The translations under genes and the position numbers were made by a program. The notes below the pieces were generated by a model. It was not told the DNA's origin. It did no database searches and saw only the letters and a list, made by a program, of their open reading frames with translations. Below are positions 10,176 through 22,380 of a stretch of 64,000 nucleotides of DNA, one piece after another (positions within the stretch are counted from its first letter, which is position 1; the number at the start of each line of letters is the position of its first letter). The stretch spans positions 83,028-147,027 of the forward strand of contig JAMZAV010001824.1 of NCBI GenBank assembly GCA_024449915.1, given 5' to 3'. The DNA comes from Sweltsa coloradensis. Its lineage: Eukaryota; Arthropoda; Insecta; Plecoptera; Chloroperlidae.

Positions 10176-13100
10176 TTAAAGTTTGTTAAATAGATTACTT
10201 TGGATGAGAAATTTGGAAAGTTTTGTCGCCGTTATCAAATGATAAAAGTTCTTCATTTGATTGGGAGAGATCAAAATGTGCATGCGCAAGGCATCATATT
10301 TGGTACATTCTGCTAGCATATGATGTACGGTTAAAGGTACATCACATGTGTCACATATGGGGATAATTCTCTGGTTTAGAGATATCCGTGTGTTAGGCGT
10401 GTGTGCCCTATACGAAGTCTAGACAATACCACCTCTTCTCTACGTGAGAGTCGAGACGTAGGTGGACGAATTTTGTTAGTCAATGTGGGCATCACACAAA
10501 CGCATTTGTTTTTTTTTGCAACACTCCCAAGATGTTTGTCGCAAATCCAACAATCTTTGCTTGAATCCACTCTTGACATCTGGAACGGGAACTAGATTGA
10601 AATCAACGTCGGCGACGCTGGGAAGCTTCCTTAGCACCCCCTATCAGCGTGTTCATTTCCCTCTATGCCACGTGTCCAGGTATCCAGCAAAAACTCTATT
10701 TATAACCCTTAGAGGTTATTTTTTTCTAAATAGAATTGGATGTCTTGAAACCAAATGATGACTTGAATACATAGTTCTATAGCTTGAATTTGAATTTAAA
10801 ACTATCTGAACACAAAAGGTATCCTCCAAAACGACAGCGTATAATGTATTTAAGAGCTTCACGGATGGCGAATAACTCTGCAGTGAAACTGAACACACGT
10901 CGCTTAGCCTGAAACGTTCAGTTAAGGTGGAGCAATAAAAAGCACTTCCAACCTTGTTGTCAATTTTGGAGCCATCTGTGAATACCAAAGTAAACCTTTG
11001 ATGTTCATGGCAAATCTCTCTTAAGTTAATTTTGAATACACTATCGCAAGTAGAGTTTTTAATCAAAACGACAAAGGTCAAATATAATAATCGGCTCTGG
11101 TTGTAAACCAGGGCGGGGTTATTGTTTAAAATACAAAATTAAAAACTTTTGGCATATGAAATTCTTCAAGAGTAAACAAAAGTTTACATCTTAATCCCGT
11201 TGGAAGAGATGCCTTGGGTTTGTTATCAAAGTGTCTGACATATGCCCGTGTTAAAAACATTCCGTTTTCTGGATGGTTAGGCATAGCTTTAATTTTCATT
11301 ACATACGTACCCATCAAGAGGTTTCTCCGTTCTGCCAAGGAGGACACACCTGACTCGGAATACAAGCTGACTCCCGGGGCTTGTTCGAAATGCACCAAGG
11401 CAATACAAAAGACCACAATGGTGGACAGTGCCCTAGAAGTTTAAGGGTTGTGTTACTTGCTGAAGATTTATACGAAACATCCATAGTCCATTTTGGAGCA
11501 AACTAGAGATCCGTAAATTCCAACATGCAAGTCCTATCTGCACCCCACGATGTTTACTGAAAACCCTTTCAATAGGTTGATTTTCAACATGCATTTTTCC
11601 CGTAACTCAACAACGTGGTCTTTCCCAATTTAGCTTTTTGTCAACACCATGCCGAGAAAAACGGACATTTGTTTGGGGGGAATAGAAGTTCTACATTGTT
11701 AAACGATAGTTGTGGGTCATTTTGGATTCCTTGAAGACGGCAAAAGTGAATGCACTGAGTTTTTTCGGGAGAGAATCGTGTCCCCCGCTTTCGAGCCCAT
11801 TCACTTATATTGTTCAATCCAATTTGCACGTGTCTTTGGGCTGTTGAAAATTTACCGATCTATAAAGATTCCCAGGTCATCTACAAATAGGCACGACATT
11901 AGGCTCTTTGGGATACAATCCACTACACTGTTTATTCCAATAGCAAACAGTGATACCGACAAGACCGAGCCTTGTGGTACACCTTTTTTCCGGGTGAGAA
12001 CGAGTTTTGACAAAACATTGTTAACACGCACTTTGAAAATTCTATCTTTTAAAAAGTTTTTCTAAAAATTTTGGCATGTGCCCTCGAAATCCCCACTCGT
12101 GAATCTGTTGAAGTATACTATACCTCCATTTGTATCGTATGCTTTTTCAATGTCAAAAAGCACACCAAAAACATGTTGTTTTGCAACAAACCCTTCTTGA
12201 ATAAACGTTTCTAATCGAACCAAGTGGTCGATGGGGGCAAACGACGTTGACGAAATCCACATTGGACTTCGCCAATAAAACGCGGTCTCCAGCATTCACA
12301 TTAGTCGTTTGTTGATCATCTTTTTGAATAATTTGCAAAAGCAACTTGTCAGAAAAATATAGCGATATGAATTTTGGCATCGACTTATTTTTTGTGGGTT
12401 TAAGAAGGGGAATTAAGATGGCACTACGCCAAACTATCGGGAAATATGTCAGATAACCACAAAATACTAAAAAAATAAAATAATAACTTCCAATGAGGGA
12501 TCAGTCAGGTGCACAAACATGTCGTTGTGCATTTTCTCTTCTCCCACAGATGTGGGGACGTAATGAGCTTAACGCCATACGGAGTTCCCACAAAGAGAAC
12601 GCTCTGTTGTATGGCTCATCGTTTTCAGATTAGAAATTAAGTTTTCGAGCTTTTGTCAACTGCTTGTGTGCAAGAAATTCTGCATCATATCGTGCATTAC
12701 TGCTTACTGATGCAAATGTGAACCCAGTACTGAAGCCACATCTGCTGGAGTAGTAATTAATTGCCCGCCTCCTTGATAGCGGGGATGGTGTTTACCTGAT
12801 GTCCACTAATTGATTACATCCTTTTTTCCACACCATCGTGGAAAGGTGCTGTAATTTATAGAAGATACCATACTCTTGCCATGACTGCCTCTTACTATGT
12901 TTGGGATAATTCGTCTCGTTTTCGCTCTCTCGTGCTTGAAATTAAATTAAATTTTCAAATGTAGGAAATGTTTTTAAATTTTTTTAAAAGCTGCTTTTTT
13001 GCCTTGAAGGCCCAAATGCGCAATCTTTGTTCCACCGGGGGACGACACGACGACGTTGTTCACCACTATCAGTGGTATACTGGCATATGCGGGCATCGAG

Positions 13101-13906
13101 CAAGCATTTACTAACCATATTGACAAGCACGTTGGGGTCACGAGAACTTGTAAAGTCCACCTTGAGCAAAGAGACTTCACAAATTTTCCCCTTGGAACTT
13201 TCCCCAATCAGCTTGGCAAGTCTCCATCCCTGACCTGGATTGTGTGGCCTATTGTAGTTTAATCCCATTCACCTGAATTGGAAAATGATCACTTCCATGT
13301 AAATCATCAAGCACATTTAGCTCGAGATCAACGATAGCAATGGTGTACACATGAACTAAATCTATGGCTGAAAAAGTCCCAGAATGTGACGTAAAAATGA
13401 GTCATCTGGCCCGTGTTCAACAATGAAACATCATTGTGTTGTAGAAAATCTGCTACAACACAACCCCGTTGATCAGAAACTACTGATCCCCAGTCAGTAT
13501 GGTGAGCGTTAAAATCCCACCCAAGATTACGGGTCCATGTAGTTGGGTCCGACAATGCCTCCAGATCGCGTCTGCTAATGATTAATGGTGGTGGAATGTA
13601 AATAAAACATAATGTGGTTACATTTGGAATGTAAGCTGTAAAGGCGACGGCCTGAAAGGGGATTTTGTCACAAATTTGGTGGCATACACAGAGTCATGCA
13701 CCAGAATGGCAACACCTCCCTGTGCACGTTCACCTCCTGTAAAATCCTTCGGTAGATTGTATAACCCTTAACCGTAGGGTTATCAGTTGGTTTTAAAAAG
13801 TTTCTTGTAATAATAAGATCAAGGGTTGTGTGTTTTGTAAGAGTAGCTGTAGCTCTTCTAGATTTGCATAGAATCCTCTACAATTCCACGTTATTAGTGT
13901 AGCCAT
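10176..13906 (-). pseudogene. Jockey-type LINE ORF2 (EN-RT-RNase H)
   Basis: Starts MATLITWNCRGFYANLEEL at 13,906, a classic APE-type endonuclease N-terminus. EN continues with QETF (~13,800), a DFNAHHTDWGS motif (~13,500) and GSDHFPI (~13,280). RT runs ~12,480-11,640: CGFRQRR-like segment, FDIEKAYDT near 12,110, then the thumb region (RFSPEKTQCIHF) near 11,750. A conserved connector (SLAERRNLLMGTYV) lies at ~11,340. RNase H is at ~11,000-10,720 with FTDGSKIDNKVGSAFYCS (first catalytic Asp). The C-terminal domain follows with RREEVVLSRLRIGHTRLTHG (~10,440) and a Cys/His cluster (PLTVHHMLAE type). Stop near 10,176. About 1,240 codons, normal for the clade. Many frameshifts, so dead. EN nicks target DNA and RT primes on it. 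Confidence 0.8.
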
Positions 13907-13945
13907 TTAAGTTTATAGATGTTGTATGTATCTTAAATACAGCTG

Positions 13946-15508
13946 TTATTTTTTAAATTTCACTTTATGGGTTTTTAAAATATCAAAAGGATTCTCATCC
14001 ATTAACCGATCCTCCAACATGTCATCAGTAAGTGACGACGTGGATGGGCTGTTTTTTTGGTGGGAATCTTAATAAATTCTTTTAATATTTGTACCCACTA
14101 AATCCTCAACAGGTTTCTGGGTTTTTTTAAAATGTGCTGGTGATTTAGGTAAATTTGCTGCAACTTGAACATCAACATTGCTGTTGACGTCTTGCTGGCG
14201 AAAAAATTTACCTAATTTTTTACTCGGAATTTGAGATCGGTCAGGGAAAGTACTCTTGTAAGAGTTTTACCTGCTCCTGTTGTTGCTTTGCCCTTTATCT
14301 TTTAATTGATCTTGTAGTGATTTTTTGTATCACAAGCAAAGTTTGAATCGTTTTCTTTAGCTTTGCGTTCTCTTGAACCATGGTGATGTCTTCAACATGG
14401 CTGGTAGCCGCATCAGCTTCAACATGGCTGGTAGCCGCATCAGCTTGGGGATTTATATGTAGGGTTTTGAGATGTTGTCTATAGGATTTGTTGTCATTAT
14501 GCCCCCTACTACTTGAAAGGGTACCGCTTGCGCAAATGATACTGGAAGATTAGATGGTGTGGTAATTTGTCTTATACCTTTTCCTTGCCTCATGAACATT
14601 TAGTTTTTTCAACCGCCCTTATCTCACATATCTTCTTCTCTTCCGTCCATCTAGGACAATCACGGGAAGAAGAAGCATGAGGACCACTACAATTGACACA
14701 CTTGTTTGGATGTTCACACTGCCCCTTCACCATGAGATTTTTAACCCCCAATTTCTGCAAATAGGTTCTGATTTACAAACATTCTTGGTGTGTCCAAAAA
14801 CTTTGACAGGTGAAACACCTCGTGGGGTTTGGTATATAGGTTCTAACATCTAAAATGTGGTATCCCACTAACACTTTTTCAGGTAAATCCTTCGTGTTGA
14901 AGGTGAGGATTGTTGTGCCAGTTGGAAATTCTTCTCCATCAACACGGGTCATTATTCTATACAAGTCAATGACACCTTGTTTGGAGAGTTCCTCTTTAAT
15001 TTCCTCATTGGTCACATATTTTAGATCAGAACAACTAATAATTCCTTTAGAATTATTTAATTGTTCGTGCGGCTTAACTTCAATGTCGAATAGGTAGTCA
15101 AATTTTTTGGTTTTCAATAAAAGTTCAGACTGCTTATCATTAGCTGTCTCAACCAAAAAGCATTATTTCGCAGTTTCCGTACTGATTTTACGGTAACCTG
15201 CTACACCTTGAATTGCTTTTGCCCCTCGCAACTGATGATATTTTAAAAAATGTTGTGTTCTCTTTTAATGATTTAATAGTCAACATTCTAGGTAATTTTG
15301 TACTAGGTTGGTAGTTTTTAACCATAGTTTCAAGGGTAATTTCTGGTTCAAAATAAAGACCTAGGTCTTTTCTTTGATGGTAATTGTTTGTTTTGGGGAT
15401 GGGAATGGGGTGATTGGGGGTGATTAAGATTTTCCATAGTAGAAAAGGGGACAACCTACAAAATTTCCTGGAAAAAGACTCAACTAGCCCACGTTGGTTC
15501 TTCCACAT
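13946..15508 (-). pseudogene. Jockey-type LINE ORF1 (gag-like, zinc knuckle)
   Basis: About 520 codons with several breaks. Start chosen at MWKNQRGLVESF because a homologous start region is kept in the other copy at ~63,670. The middle (15,150-14,780) reads GIISCSDLKYVTNEEIKEEL, an RRM-like region, then EEFPTGTTILTFNT and TYIPNPTRCFTCQSFWT. The knuckle region near 14,690 reads KCVNCSGPHASSSRDCPRW. These match the RNA-binding ORF1 of Jockey-clade LINEs. The C-terminus is acidic and Ser-rich (LTDDMLEDRLMDENPFDIL) and stops at 13,946, 39 nt before ORF2. A short tandem copy (ATSHVEADA repeat) sits near 14,395-14,440. Confidence 0.75.
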
Positions 15509-16151
15509 AGGGCCTTGTAAACATTAAAGATTTCTTTTTTTCATCAGGATGGTATGTAGGAAAGAGCCAATTTTATGTCCGGACTAAAGACATAGACGCA
15601 ATGTCTTTTACCAGTGTGGTCGGCTCCCGACCCTTCTCTTCCCATAGCTCTCCACATTGGTACATACAAACCCACGCAATCTATGTCCGGGCTGCCCCAA
15701 AGTGCAACATAATGGTGACAAAAAGTTTTCACTAGCCGATTGACCCAGGTGGGCTAGTTCTGAATCTCCCGTCTATGATGAAGCAGGTGGCCAAAGTTGC
15801 GTGTTGGTCCTTGTTTTCTCGCAAGAAACATTTTCCTCAACAACCAGGATCCCCTTTTTCCAAACCCGGGACGGGTCGCACCGCACGGCAAACACGGCGG
15901 TAGACGTTTAGAACAAAAGGGGCCAGCATTGATGGTAAAGAGTAGAAAAAGTGAAAAAGTAATAAATAGATATGATTGTAGAGTAAATGTGAGTGTGGGA
16001 AAGTGAAAATATATGCATGAGAGCCCCCTTTGCGATCTCCAGTCACCTCAAGATCTTATATGAGGGTCTCACACCGACTGCCTCTTTGTCGCCTTTTACG
16101 ATGGGGCCGAGGAGGAATGCTCTGGGCCTATTCTGCCCTGGGCCCAGACGG
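15509..16151 (-). other. 5' region of the Jockey-type LINE
   Basis: Untranslated leader shared with 63,121-63,720 (opposite orientation). At its far end, 16,085-16,151, the plus strand reads TCGCCTTTTACGAT, then ATGCTCTGGGCC and GGGCCCAGACGG. That is the same order and nearly the same sequence as the head end of family A, implying a common 5' promoter region. Confidence 0.6.
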
Positions 16152-16189
16152 AAGATGATTTTTTGAGAGTTGTTTTTTCCTCTGGTTCA

Positions 16190-16260
16190 GGTACTTCCCC
16201 CCCTTTATTGCTAACTGATGTTTGAGAGGGGGGCCCTTTTTTCCTCTTTTCTTGATGTTA
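16190..16260 (-). mobile_element. Family A fragment
   Basis: Keeps CTAACTGATGTTTGAGAG and a degenerate CTTTTTTCCTCTTTT stretch only. Confidence 0.5.
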
Positions 16261-16287
16261 ATGATTAATAGTGACATGAAAGGACGA

Positions 16288-16566
16288 ACGACGTGAGAAA
16301 CTAGGGCGCTTCAACCGGTTAGGTCATATTGCGCCGCCTGTGTTATTGAAAGTTGATGAGTTGAGTAAAATGGTGTGTTTTAAAGATTATATTTGTTTTA
16401 AAGTGTGTATATTACAAGAAAAGAAAATGATGGGTGATGACAGTTTTCAGCAAAACCATAGTTTTAAAGAAATGAGTTTTGATGTGAATTATATTTTGTT
16501 TAATAGATTAATAGATCTTTGGATGAGAAATTTTGAAGTTTTGTCGCTGTTGTCATTTGATTTTTT
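16288..16566 (-). mobile_element. Family B copy (LINE 3' end)
   Basis: Begins with GACGTGAGAAACTAGGGCG and runs through the UTR into the last ORF2 codons (GTTTTGTCGCTGTTGTC). It is followed directly by a family A copy. Confidence 0.75.
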
Positions 16567-16943
16567 ATTTACTTGGATTAAGAACGCGTCAACTGTTCGG
16601 TCATAATGCACCACTCTAGCCTTAGGGTGGTTGGTAGGGGGGGGGGGGGGCATGCTGGTCAGAACCAGCCACGGAAAAAGGGGTGGAAAGGGGGTTTCTC
16701 ACGTCGCGGTCCCTCATCGTCTTAGTCATCGTTCGTTGTGTCATTTTAATCGTCGCCAAGGGGTCGGTCAAGGGAAGGGAAAATGTCCCCGACAACGATT
16801 TCCAGAGCTCGATTCTAGTTTCGGGATGACAAATACTCCTTTTCATACTAGCTGATGTTTGCGAGGTGGACTTTTCCTCTTTAATCGCTTTTTACGATTA
16901 GCAGAGCCATGCTCTGGGCCAATTCTACCCCGGGCCCAGACGG
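16567..16943 (-). mobile_element. Family A copy, complete
   Basis: Both ends kept: TTTACTTGGATTAAG at the left and GGGCCCAGACGG at the right. A G run of 13 lies at about 16,638. The long central hairpin has decayed in its 5' arm (CATCGTCTTAGTC). Confidence 0.75.
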
Positions 16944-17028
16944 GGGTCATTATGATATTAGTTTTTCATACGACTGGGAGAGATGACCGCCAGATCTCGC
17001 CTCCAGTTTCAGAGAGTAAAGTACTCCC

Positions 17029-17110
17029 CAACATACCAGATGAAGTTTTGAAGATTATTAGGTTGAAGGGCGTGTCAACCGTTAGGTCATATTACACCTC
17101 CTGCGATATA
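17029..17110 (-). mobile_element. A/B tail fragment
   Basis: GGGCGTGTCAACCGTTAGG joined to a B-like TCATATTACACCTCCTG. It is intermediate between the two families, useful for seeing their relation. Confidence 0.5.
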
Positions 17111-17139
17111 ATAGTTTATACTAGTTAGTTAATATACTA

Positions 17140-17171
<32 letters not shown>
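17140..17171. repeat. (AT)n microsatellite
   Basis: A clean AT dinucleotide run at the 3' side of the Penelope-like fragment. Confidence 0.9.
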
Positions 17172-17174
<3 letters not shown>

Positions 17175-17199
17175 CACAAGATATTCTTTCGCGACCCGA

Positions 17200-18117
17200 T
17201 ATAATTGAAGAGAAATTATAACATTGACGGGATGTTTCGTCGCGTCGTAATGGTGAATAATTTACATTATTCTTGATTTCCCGACGTAGCGTCATCACTG
17301 TGGATGACAATTTCAAGGGACTGCTGTTCTTTCGTTTGTTTGCCTCTGTTGCAAACGTTCACTTCTTCTTGGAACTGCCAGGATGGCGGTGGACGGCTCT
17401 ATTTGTGTTGTTGTTGTGGTGGTTGAGGTGGTTGTGGAGGTGGTGGTAGTGGTGTAGGTTTGTCTTGTGGATGAAGATGCTGTTGATGCTGTTGTTGATC
17501 TGGTGGTAGTTCTTGGTTTGAACGCATTTTCTCCGCTGAGAGGTGATTAATTAAATTAATGGCAGGAATCTACGAATCACTTAGTTTGTAACCACCTACA
17601 TCTCCATTCATATTGTTATAGGTGTTTTTGAAATTTCAATTGACTCCCTTATGAGTCTAGGCCAGAAAGCATTATTTTTGTTTCATCAAAAAGATTCTCA
17701 TGCCTTGAGTCAGCCATATTGTCTATGGCATGCTTAGCAATTGCAGACAACTCGACGTCACGCTTATATCAATGGTTTTTGTGTTCTTTTACCCTTGTTG
17801 CCACTGTCCTTAAAGTCTGGCCTACATAGCTACAGCCACACTTGCAAGGGATTTTATAAACTCCACTTCCGGCTAGATGTACTGGGTCCTTTGGCGATCT
17901 CAACATGGTAGAAATTTTATTTATAGGCTTAAATATTGTCTTGATGTCTAGCTTTTCAAGGTAACGTGCTATGCGATCAGTAGTAAATTTCACATATGGC
18001 AGGGAAGCGAGTTTAGGAGGATTTTCAGGTTTCTCAGTTAATTCTTTGTTTACCTCAGTTCTGTTGAAAGCTCGCCGGATGTTGACCGCACTATAGCCAT
18101 TGCTCTTCATGTAAAAC
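17200..18117 (-). pseudogene. Penelope-like element 3' part with GIY-YIG endonuclease
   Basis: Minus strand reads SNGYSAVNIRRAFN, then LPYVKFTTDRIARYLEK, then SGVYKIPCKCGCSYVGQT with RTVATRVKEHKNH. This is the linker and GIY-YIG core of Penelope-like retroelements (GVY...YVG motif, then the Arg of RVKEH). Downstream in shifted frames are SAIAKHAIDNM, an IRESIEI-like helix and GYKLSDS, the usual C-terminus, then a Gln/Pro-rich stretch. No RT part is present; a plus-strand CR1 RT begins at the other side of 18,118. Frameshifted and dead. Confidence 0.8.
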
Positions 18118-18118
18118 C

Positions 18119-18760
18119 ATGGAGCGCATAATATCAAAGGAAATAATTCAGTATATCAAGACATCAAATATTCTTAATAAAAATCAACATGGTTGTATTC
18201 CGGGAAGATCTTGTGCTACATTACTGACAAAGGTTTTAGACGACTGGCAGTATGCTCTAGAGGATTCCAAATGTAAACAGGTAGATGCAATACTATTGGA
18301 TTGGTCAAAGGCGTTTGATCAAATCTCACACTCAATTCTCCTCAACAAACTTTCAAAGTACGGTATTACTAGACCCGTACATAAGTGGCTAAAAGACTTC
18401 CTAATCCGTCGGTCTCAAAGAGTAGTATTTCAAGGAGGTGAATCGTCCTTCATAGATGTAACATCAGGAGTGCCTCAAGGATCTGTTCTTGGCCCTATTT
18501 TATTCAATTTATTTATGATGGATTTACCCGAATGTATCACCTCAGATATGAGTCGGTATGCGGATGATTGCACATTGTACAGAAAGATTTTCTCGAAAAA
18601 TGATATTGATATTTTGCAATCCGATTTGAACAACGTAAATACTTGGTGTCGTGAGAACGAAATGAAACTAAATCCACAAAAGTGTAAAAATTTGCTTCAC
18701 TAGATCAAGAACCCCATTAAGATTTAATTATATCATTAACGGTTCAATAATTGAATCAAA
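18119..18760 (+). pseudogene. CR1-like LINE reverse transcriptase fragment
   Basis: 194 open codons with all core RT motifs: KNQHGCIPGRSC, LLDWSKAFDQISH (motif A), VTSGVPQGSVLGPILF (motif B), RYADDCTLY (catalytic YADD, motif C) and MKLNPQKCK (motif D). After a frameshift at ~18,700 it continues as CFTRSRTPLRF. N-terminal endonuclease and 3' end are missing; a family B copy cuts it at ~18,765. This is the best preserved RT core of the window and the only one on the plus strand with YADD intact. It differs in sequence from the CR1 element at 372-8,721. Confidence 0.85.
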
Positions 18761-18764
18761 GGAT

Positions 18765-19400
18765 CAACGACGACGTGAGAAACTAGGGCGCTTCAACCGG
18801 TTAGGTCATATTGCGCCGCCTGTGAATGAAAGTAAATTAGAAGAGTTAATGCAGGTAAGTTTGATGATTAGATTGTTTTCTAAGTGTATAAATAACAAAA
18901 TAAATTGAAGATGAAGAAAGTAATAGCAAAATAAAAGTTATGTATGTAAATGAAAAGAAAGAAAAGAAAGAAATGTGTAAGATGTGAATAATTTTGAATC
19001 GGCTCTGGTGTAGACCAGGGCAGGTTATTGCTAAAAACAAATTAAAAACTGTTGGCAGATTAAAATCTATAAGATCAAACAAAAGTTTACATCTTAATCC
19101 CGTTGGAAGGGTTGCCATCGGTTTGTATCAAAGTGTCTGACAAATTTCACATTGAAAACATCACGATTTGATGGATGGTTGGGCATAGATTTAATTTTTA
19201 TTACGTACGTACCCATCAAGAGGTTTCGCCGTTCTGCCAAGGAGGACACACCTGACTCGGCATACAAACTGACTACCGGGCTTGTTCGAAATGCACCAAG
19301 AGCAAGACGAAGACCACAATGGTGGACAGTGTCTAGAAGTTTAAGGGTTGTGTTACTTGCTGAAGAGTATACGAAACATCCATAGTCCATTTTGGAGCAA
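18765..19400 (-). mobile_element. Jockey-type LINE 3' copy with internal deletion
   Basis: Family B tail and UTR at 18,765-18,985 are joined directly to the connector region of ORF2 (ESGVSSLAERRNLLMGTYV at ~19,220). RNase H and the C-terminal domain present at 10,180-11,080 are missing. The connector is better preserved here (MDYGCFVYSSASNTTLKLLD) than in the main element. Confidence 0.8.
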
Positions 19401-21345
19401 ACTAAAAGTTTTCCTAAAAATTCTCAACAGGGGCAGTCCCTATCTGCAAAACCCCCAGGTATTGCTTAGAAAAAAAAAAAAAAAAAAAAAAAATTACATG
19501 GGGATTTCAACTCTCTTTTCTAAAACAACTTTTTTCCAAATTTAGTTTTTTAAAACCGAAGAGAGGGAATTTTTTAATTGAACCCAATTGTTAAAACAAT
19601 TTTCATTTTAAATTGAAGAAAAAGGAAATCCCTGATTTTTTTTGGGAAAATAGCCCCCCCTTTAAGTTCACTTTATTTTTCATTCCTTTCCCGGTTTTTG
19701 GTTTTGAAAAATTTCCCAGGGAAAACCCGGTATCTAAAAAAGGTCCCAAAAATTTTTTTATTATTTGTTCTTTGAGATAGAAAGGGTTTTTAAAGAGGGG
19801 CAGGGGAAAAAAGGGAAAGTAAGGTAGCCTCCCTGGCCCTTCCTGGTATATAAACAGGAAGTGGTTTATTTTTTGTCAAAAATTTTAAAAAAATTTTTTT
19901 AAATTTAAACGATAAAAAAATAAAGCAACAAAAAACCAAAAAATAGGCCTCAAACCCTTTTTCTTAAATCATTTTCCCATTTTTTACAAATTAATTAAGG
20001 GCAATTTTCTTAAACCAATGATGAAAAAAAATAAAACGTTGAAAAAAAAGGGCAATGAATGGGGCCTAAAAAAGGCGAATTCAAATTTTGATTTTTTTTG
20101 ACTGACATCCCCCAATTTCCCCCCAAAAAGTACCATTTAAACTTCATTTAAAGGGTAAATTTAAATTTTGGAGCAGCGGAAATAACTTCTTTATCTACCC
20201 TTTTACTTAATTTTTTTAAAATTATTTTTTTGTTTGTTTTTTAGTTTTTTTTTCAAAAAATAAAATAAAATTGTAGCCGAAAAATGAGCAAAAACAAAAA
20301 ACTAACCTTGATTTTTAGGTAATTATTTTATAACAACTAAAATTGGGGAATTTGAAATATGTTTTTCTGGTCGTAAACCCCAAAAAAAATTTAAAAAAAA
20401 AACGTTTTATTTTTTATTTTTTTTACTAAAAAACCCCCTTAAAAAATGATTTAAAATTAATATTTTGTTTCAAGTTAAATTTGAATTTTGGAGGGTTTTT
20501 TGCTATTTTTTTTAAAATTTTTATCTAACCTTAAATAAGGAAGGTTTGATTGGTTCCAAGTGTTCATTTTTTTCCGTAAAGAAAAATTTGTTTCCCCAGG
20601 CAAAAATGTTTAAAAAGAAAAAACCATTCCTTAATTTTCGTTTATTTTAAATTTAAAACTGCCGGGGCCAATTTTTTAAAAAGGCGGGGGGGCCCCAAAA
20701 AAAACAAAAAAATGTTTTCAACCCCAAAGAAAATTTCAATTAAACCTTTTTTTTTAAAAAATTTTTTCGGGATTGCCCCTTTAATGATTTTATGTTTTTG
20801 TTTCTTTAAATTTATTTGGTTTTCTAAAGGGTTTTGCCTTTCCAAACCTTTTTAAGGGTAAATTTTTCCCTCTACTAGTGATTTTTGGGGCAGCCCCGTG
20901 TTTTGACGAAAGCAAACCACCCCGGGTTTAGGGCCCCAAACGGGGGGGGAAACATACAAATTTTTTGGGAACCCAAAAAATTTAATAAAACGTTTAAAAA
21001 AATTAAAACGGAAAAAATTGCCAATGAAAAATTTTTTCGATTTTTTTTTAAATTTTTTTGGGACCGGGGTGAAAGAAAAAAACCCTCGTTTGTTCCACCC
21101 CTTGCGGGAAGAACCAAAGGGGGTAATGGGGGGTGAAAAATAAACCAAAAAAAAAAGTTCAAAATTCAAAAAAAAAATAATCTGGGGTTTTTCGACATTT
21201 TTCCGTTCCAACCTTTTTGTTTGGCGGAGATTTTTGGTCATTTCGAAATTAAAAAAAGGGTTTTTTCAAACTAGGTTTGGGCAACCCATCTCCTTTGTTG
21301 GGGGATTTTGGCCCTTTGAAAACCCCAAACCGAAAGGAAAGGGGC
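19401..21345. other. Gene-free, low-quality AT-rich sequence
   Basis: Starts with an A run of ~30 at 19,468. Dense homopolymer runs of A, T, G and C; no motif or repeat family recognised. Lys/Phe-rich open frames here are compositional. Confidence 0.5.
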
Positions 21346-21349
21346 CCAC

Positions 21350-21621
21350 TTAGTTGGGGAAAGGGGGGGGGCCCCTGCGGGAAAAACCCCGGGGTGGGGA
21401 GGGGGGGGGGGGGGGGCGTTTTGTGTCACTGTCTTTGTCTTCGGGGAGGTCGAAAGGGTAAGGGGAGGTTTCCCCCGACGCGTTCCCAAAGCTCGCCTTA
21501 GTTTTGGGAAAAAATTACTCCCCTTTACTAGCTATGTTTGCGAGGTGGACTTTATCTTTTGAATGCCTTTTACGATTAGCGAGCCATGCTCTGGGCCCAA
21601 TTCTACCCCGGACCCAGACGG
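21350..21621 (-). mobile_element. Family A copy, degraded consensus
   Basis: Middle and head recognisable (TCACTGTCTTTGTCTTCGGG, TATGTTTGCGAGGTGGAC, TACGATTAGCGAGCCATGC, GGACCCAGACGGG). Tail part replaced by G/C runs. Confidence 0.6.
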
Positions 21622-21787
21622 GCAATGGTTGGGGTCAAAGGAATGTTATTACCAAATGGGTGAAAATTTTGGAATGCATATTTTTGCATGTTTGCTGTAT
21701 ATTATTTTTGCCATTTTCAAAACACTATATAAAGTGCCTTTTAGATTAGCACGAGCTGTATATCCATGTGACACACTGAAAAGGAAA

Positions 21788-21900
21788 TTGACGACGACGT
21801 AGAATTTAGGGCGCTTCAACCGTTAGGTTATTTTGCGCCGCCGTTTTTTGAAAGTTGAAAAGAAGAGTTAAAAAGTGTGTTGTAATTATTTTTTTTTTAA
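21788..21900 (-). mobile_element. Family B fragment
   Basis: GACGACGACGTAGAATTTAG, then CGCTTCAACCGTTAGG; short UTR remnant. Confidence 0.6.
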
Positions 21901-22380
21901 GTGTGTTAAAAAAAATAAATAAATCTGTTTAACGTTCTTTAAAAGAAACATAAATGTGGGACCACGGTGACAAACGCTTGGGCGGATAAAAGAGTATGGC
22001 TACACGCAGCCCCTGGCTTCGTGTCCCCCATTGCCATGTGTTTTTTGTTATCATCTTTATCATTGTAATTTATGTAAGTAAACCGTAAAGATTTTTTTAA
22101 CAGCTACTTTTTTTTGGAATCTGGGCTACGAAACCCCAGATTGAGTTTTGATTAGATCTCCAGTCGTAGCAATTTTTATGATTCGACCTATTTCAAAATC
22201 CTACCCCGGGAAGCAAGTTAACGGTAAAACAAATGTGTGTAGGCCTATTTTTTTAAATACCAGACAAAAGTTTTTGGGGGTAAACCAAATACTTACGCAC
22301 TTCGACGAAAATTTTGGTAAAACGAATATCTTTACCTGTAGCTTCGTCTAACGTGAAAAATGAGGTCGAAACTTTTTTTA

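Larger units (their letters stand above)
9947..16151 (-). mobile_element. Near full-length Jockey-type LINE
   Basis: One minus-strand element with the full order: 5' region, ORF1, 39-nt gap, ORF2 with endonuclease, RT, RNase H and C-terminal domain, then a 3' UTR ending at GCGCCCTAG, TTTCTC, ACGTCGTC. It carries frameshifts and stops throughout. Its 3' end is the reference for family B; its extreme 5' end (16,085-16,151) resembles the family A head. Partial copies occur at 1-371, 18,765-19,400, 46,229-47,560, 59,559-59,690 and 63,121-63,720. Confidence 0.8.
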
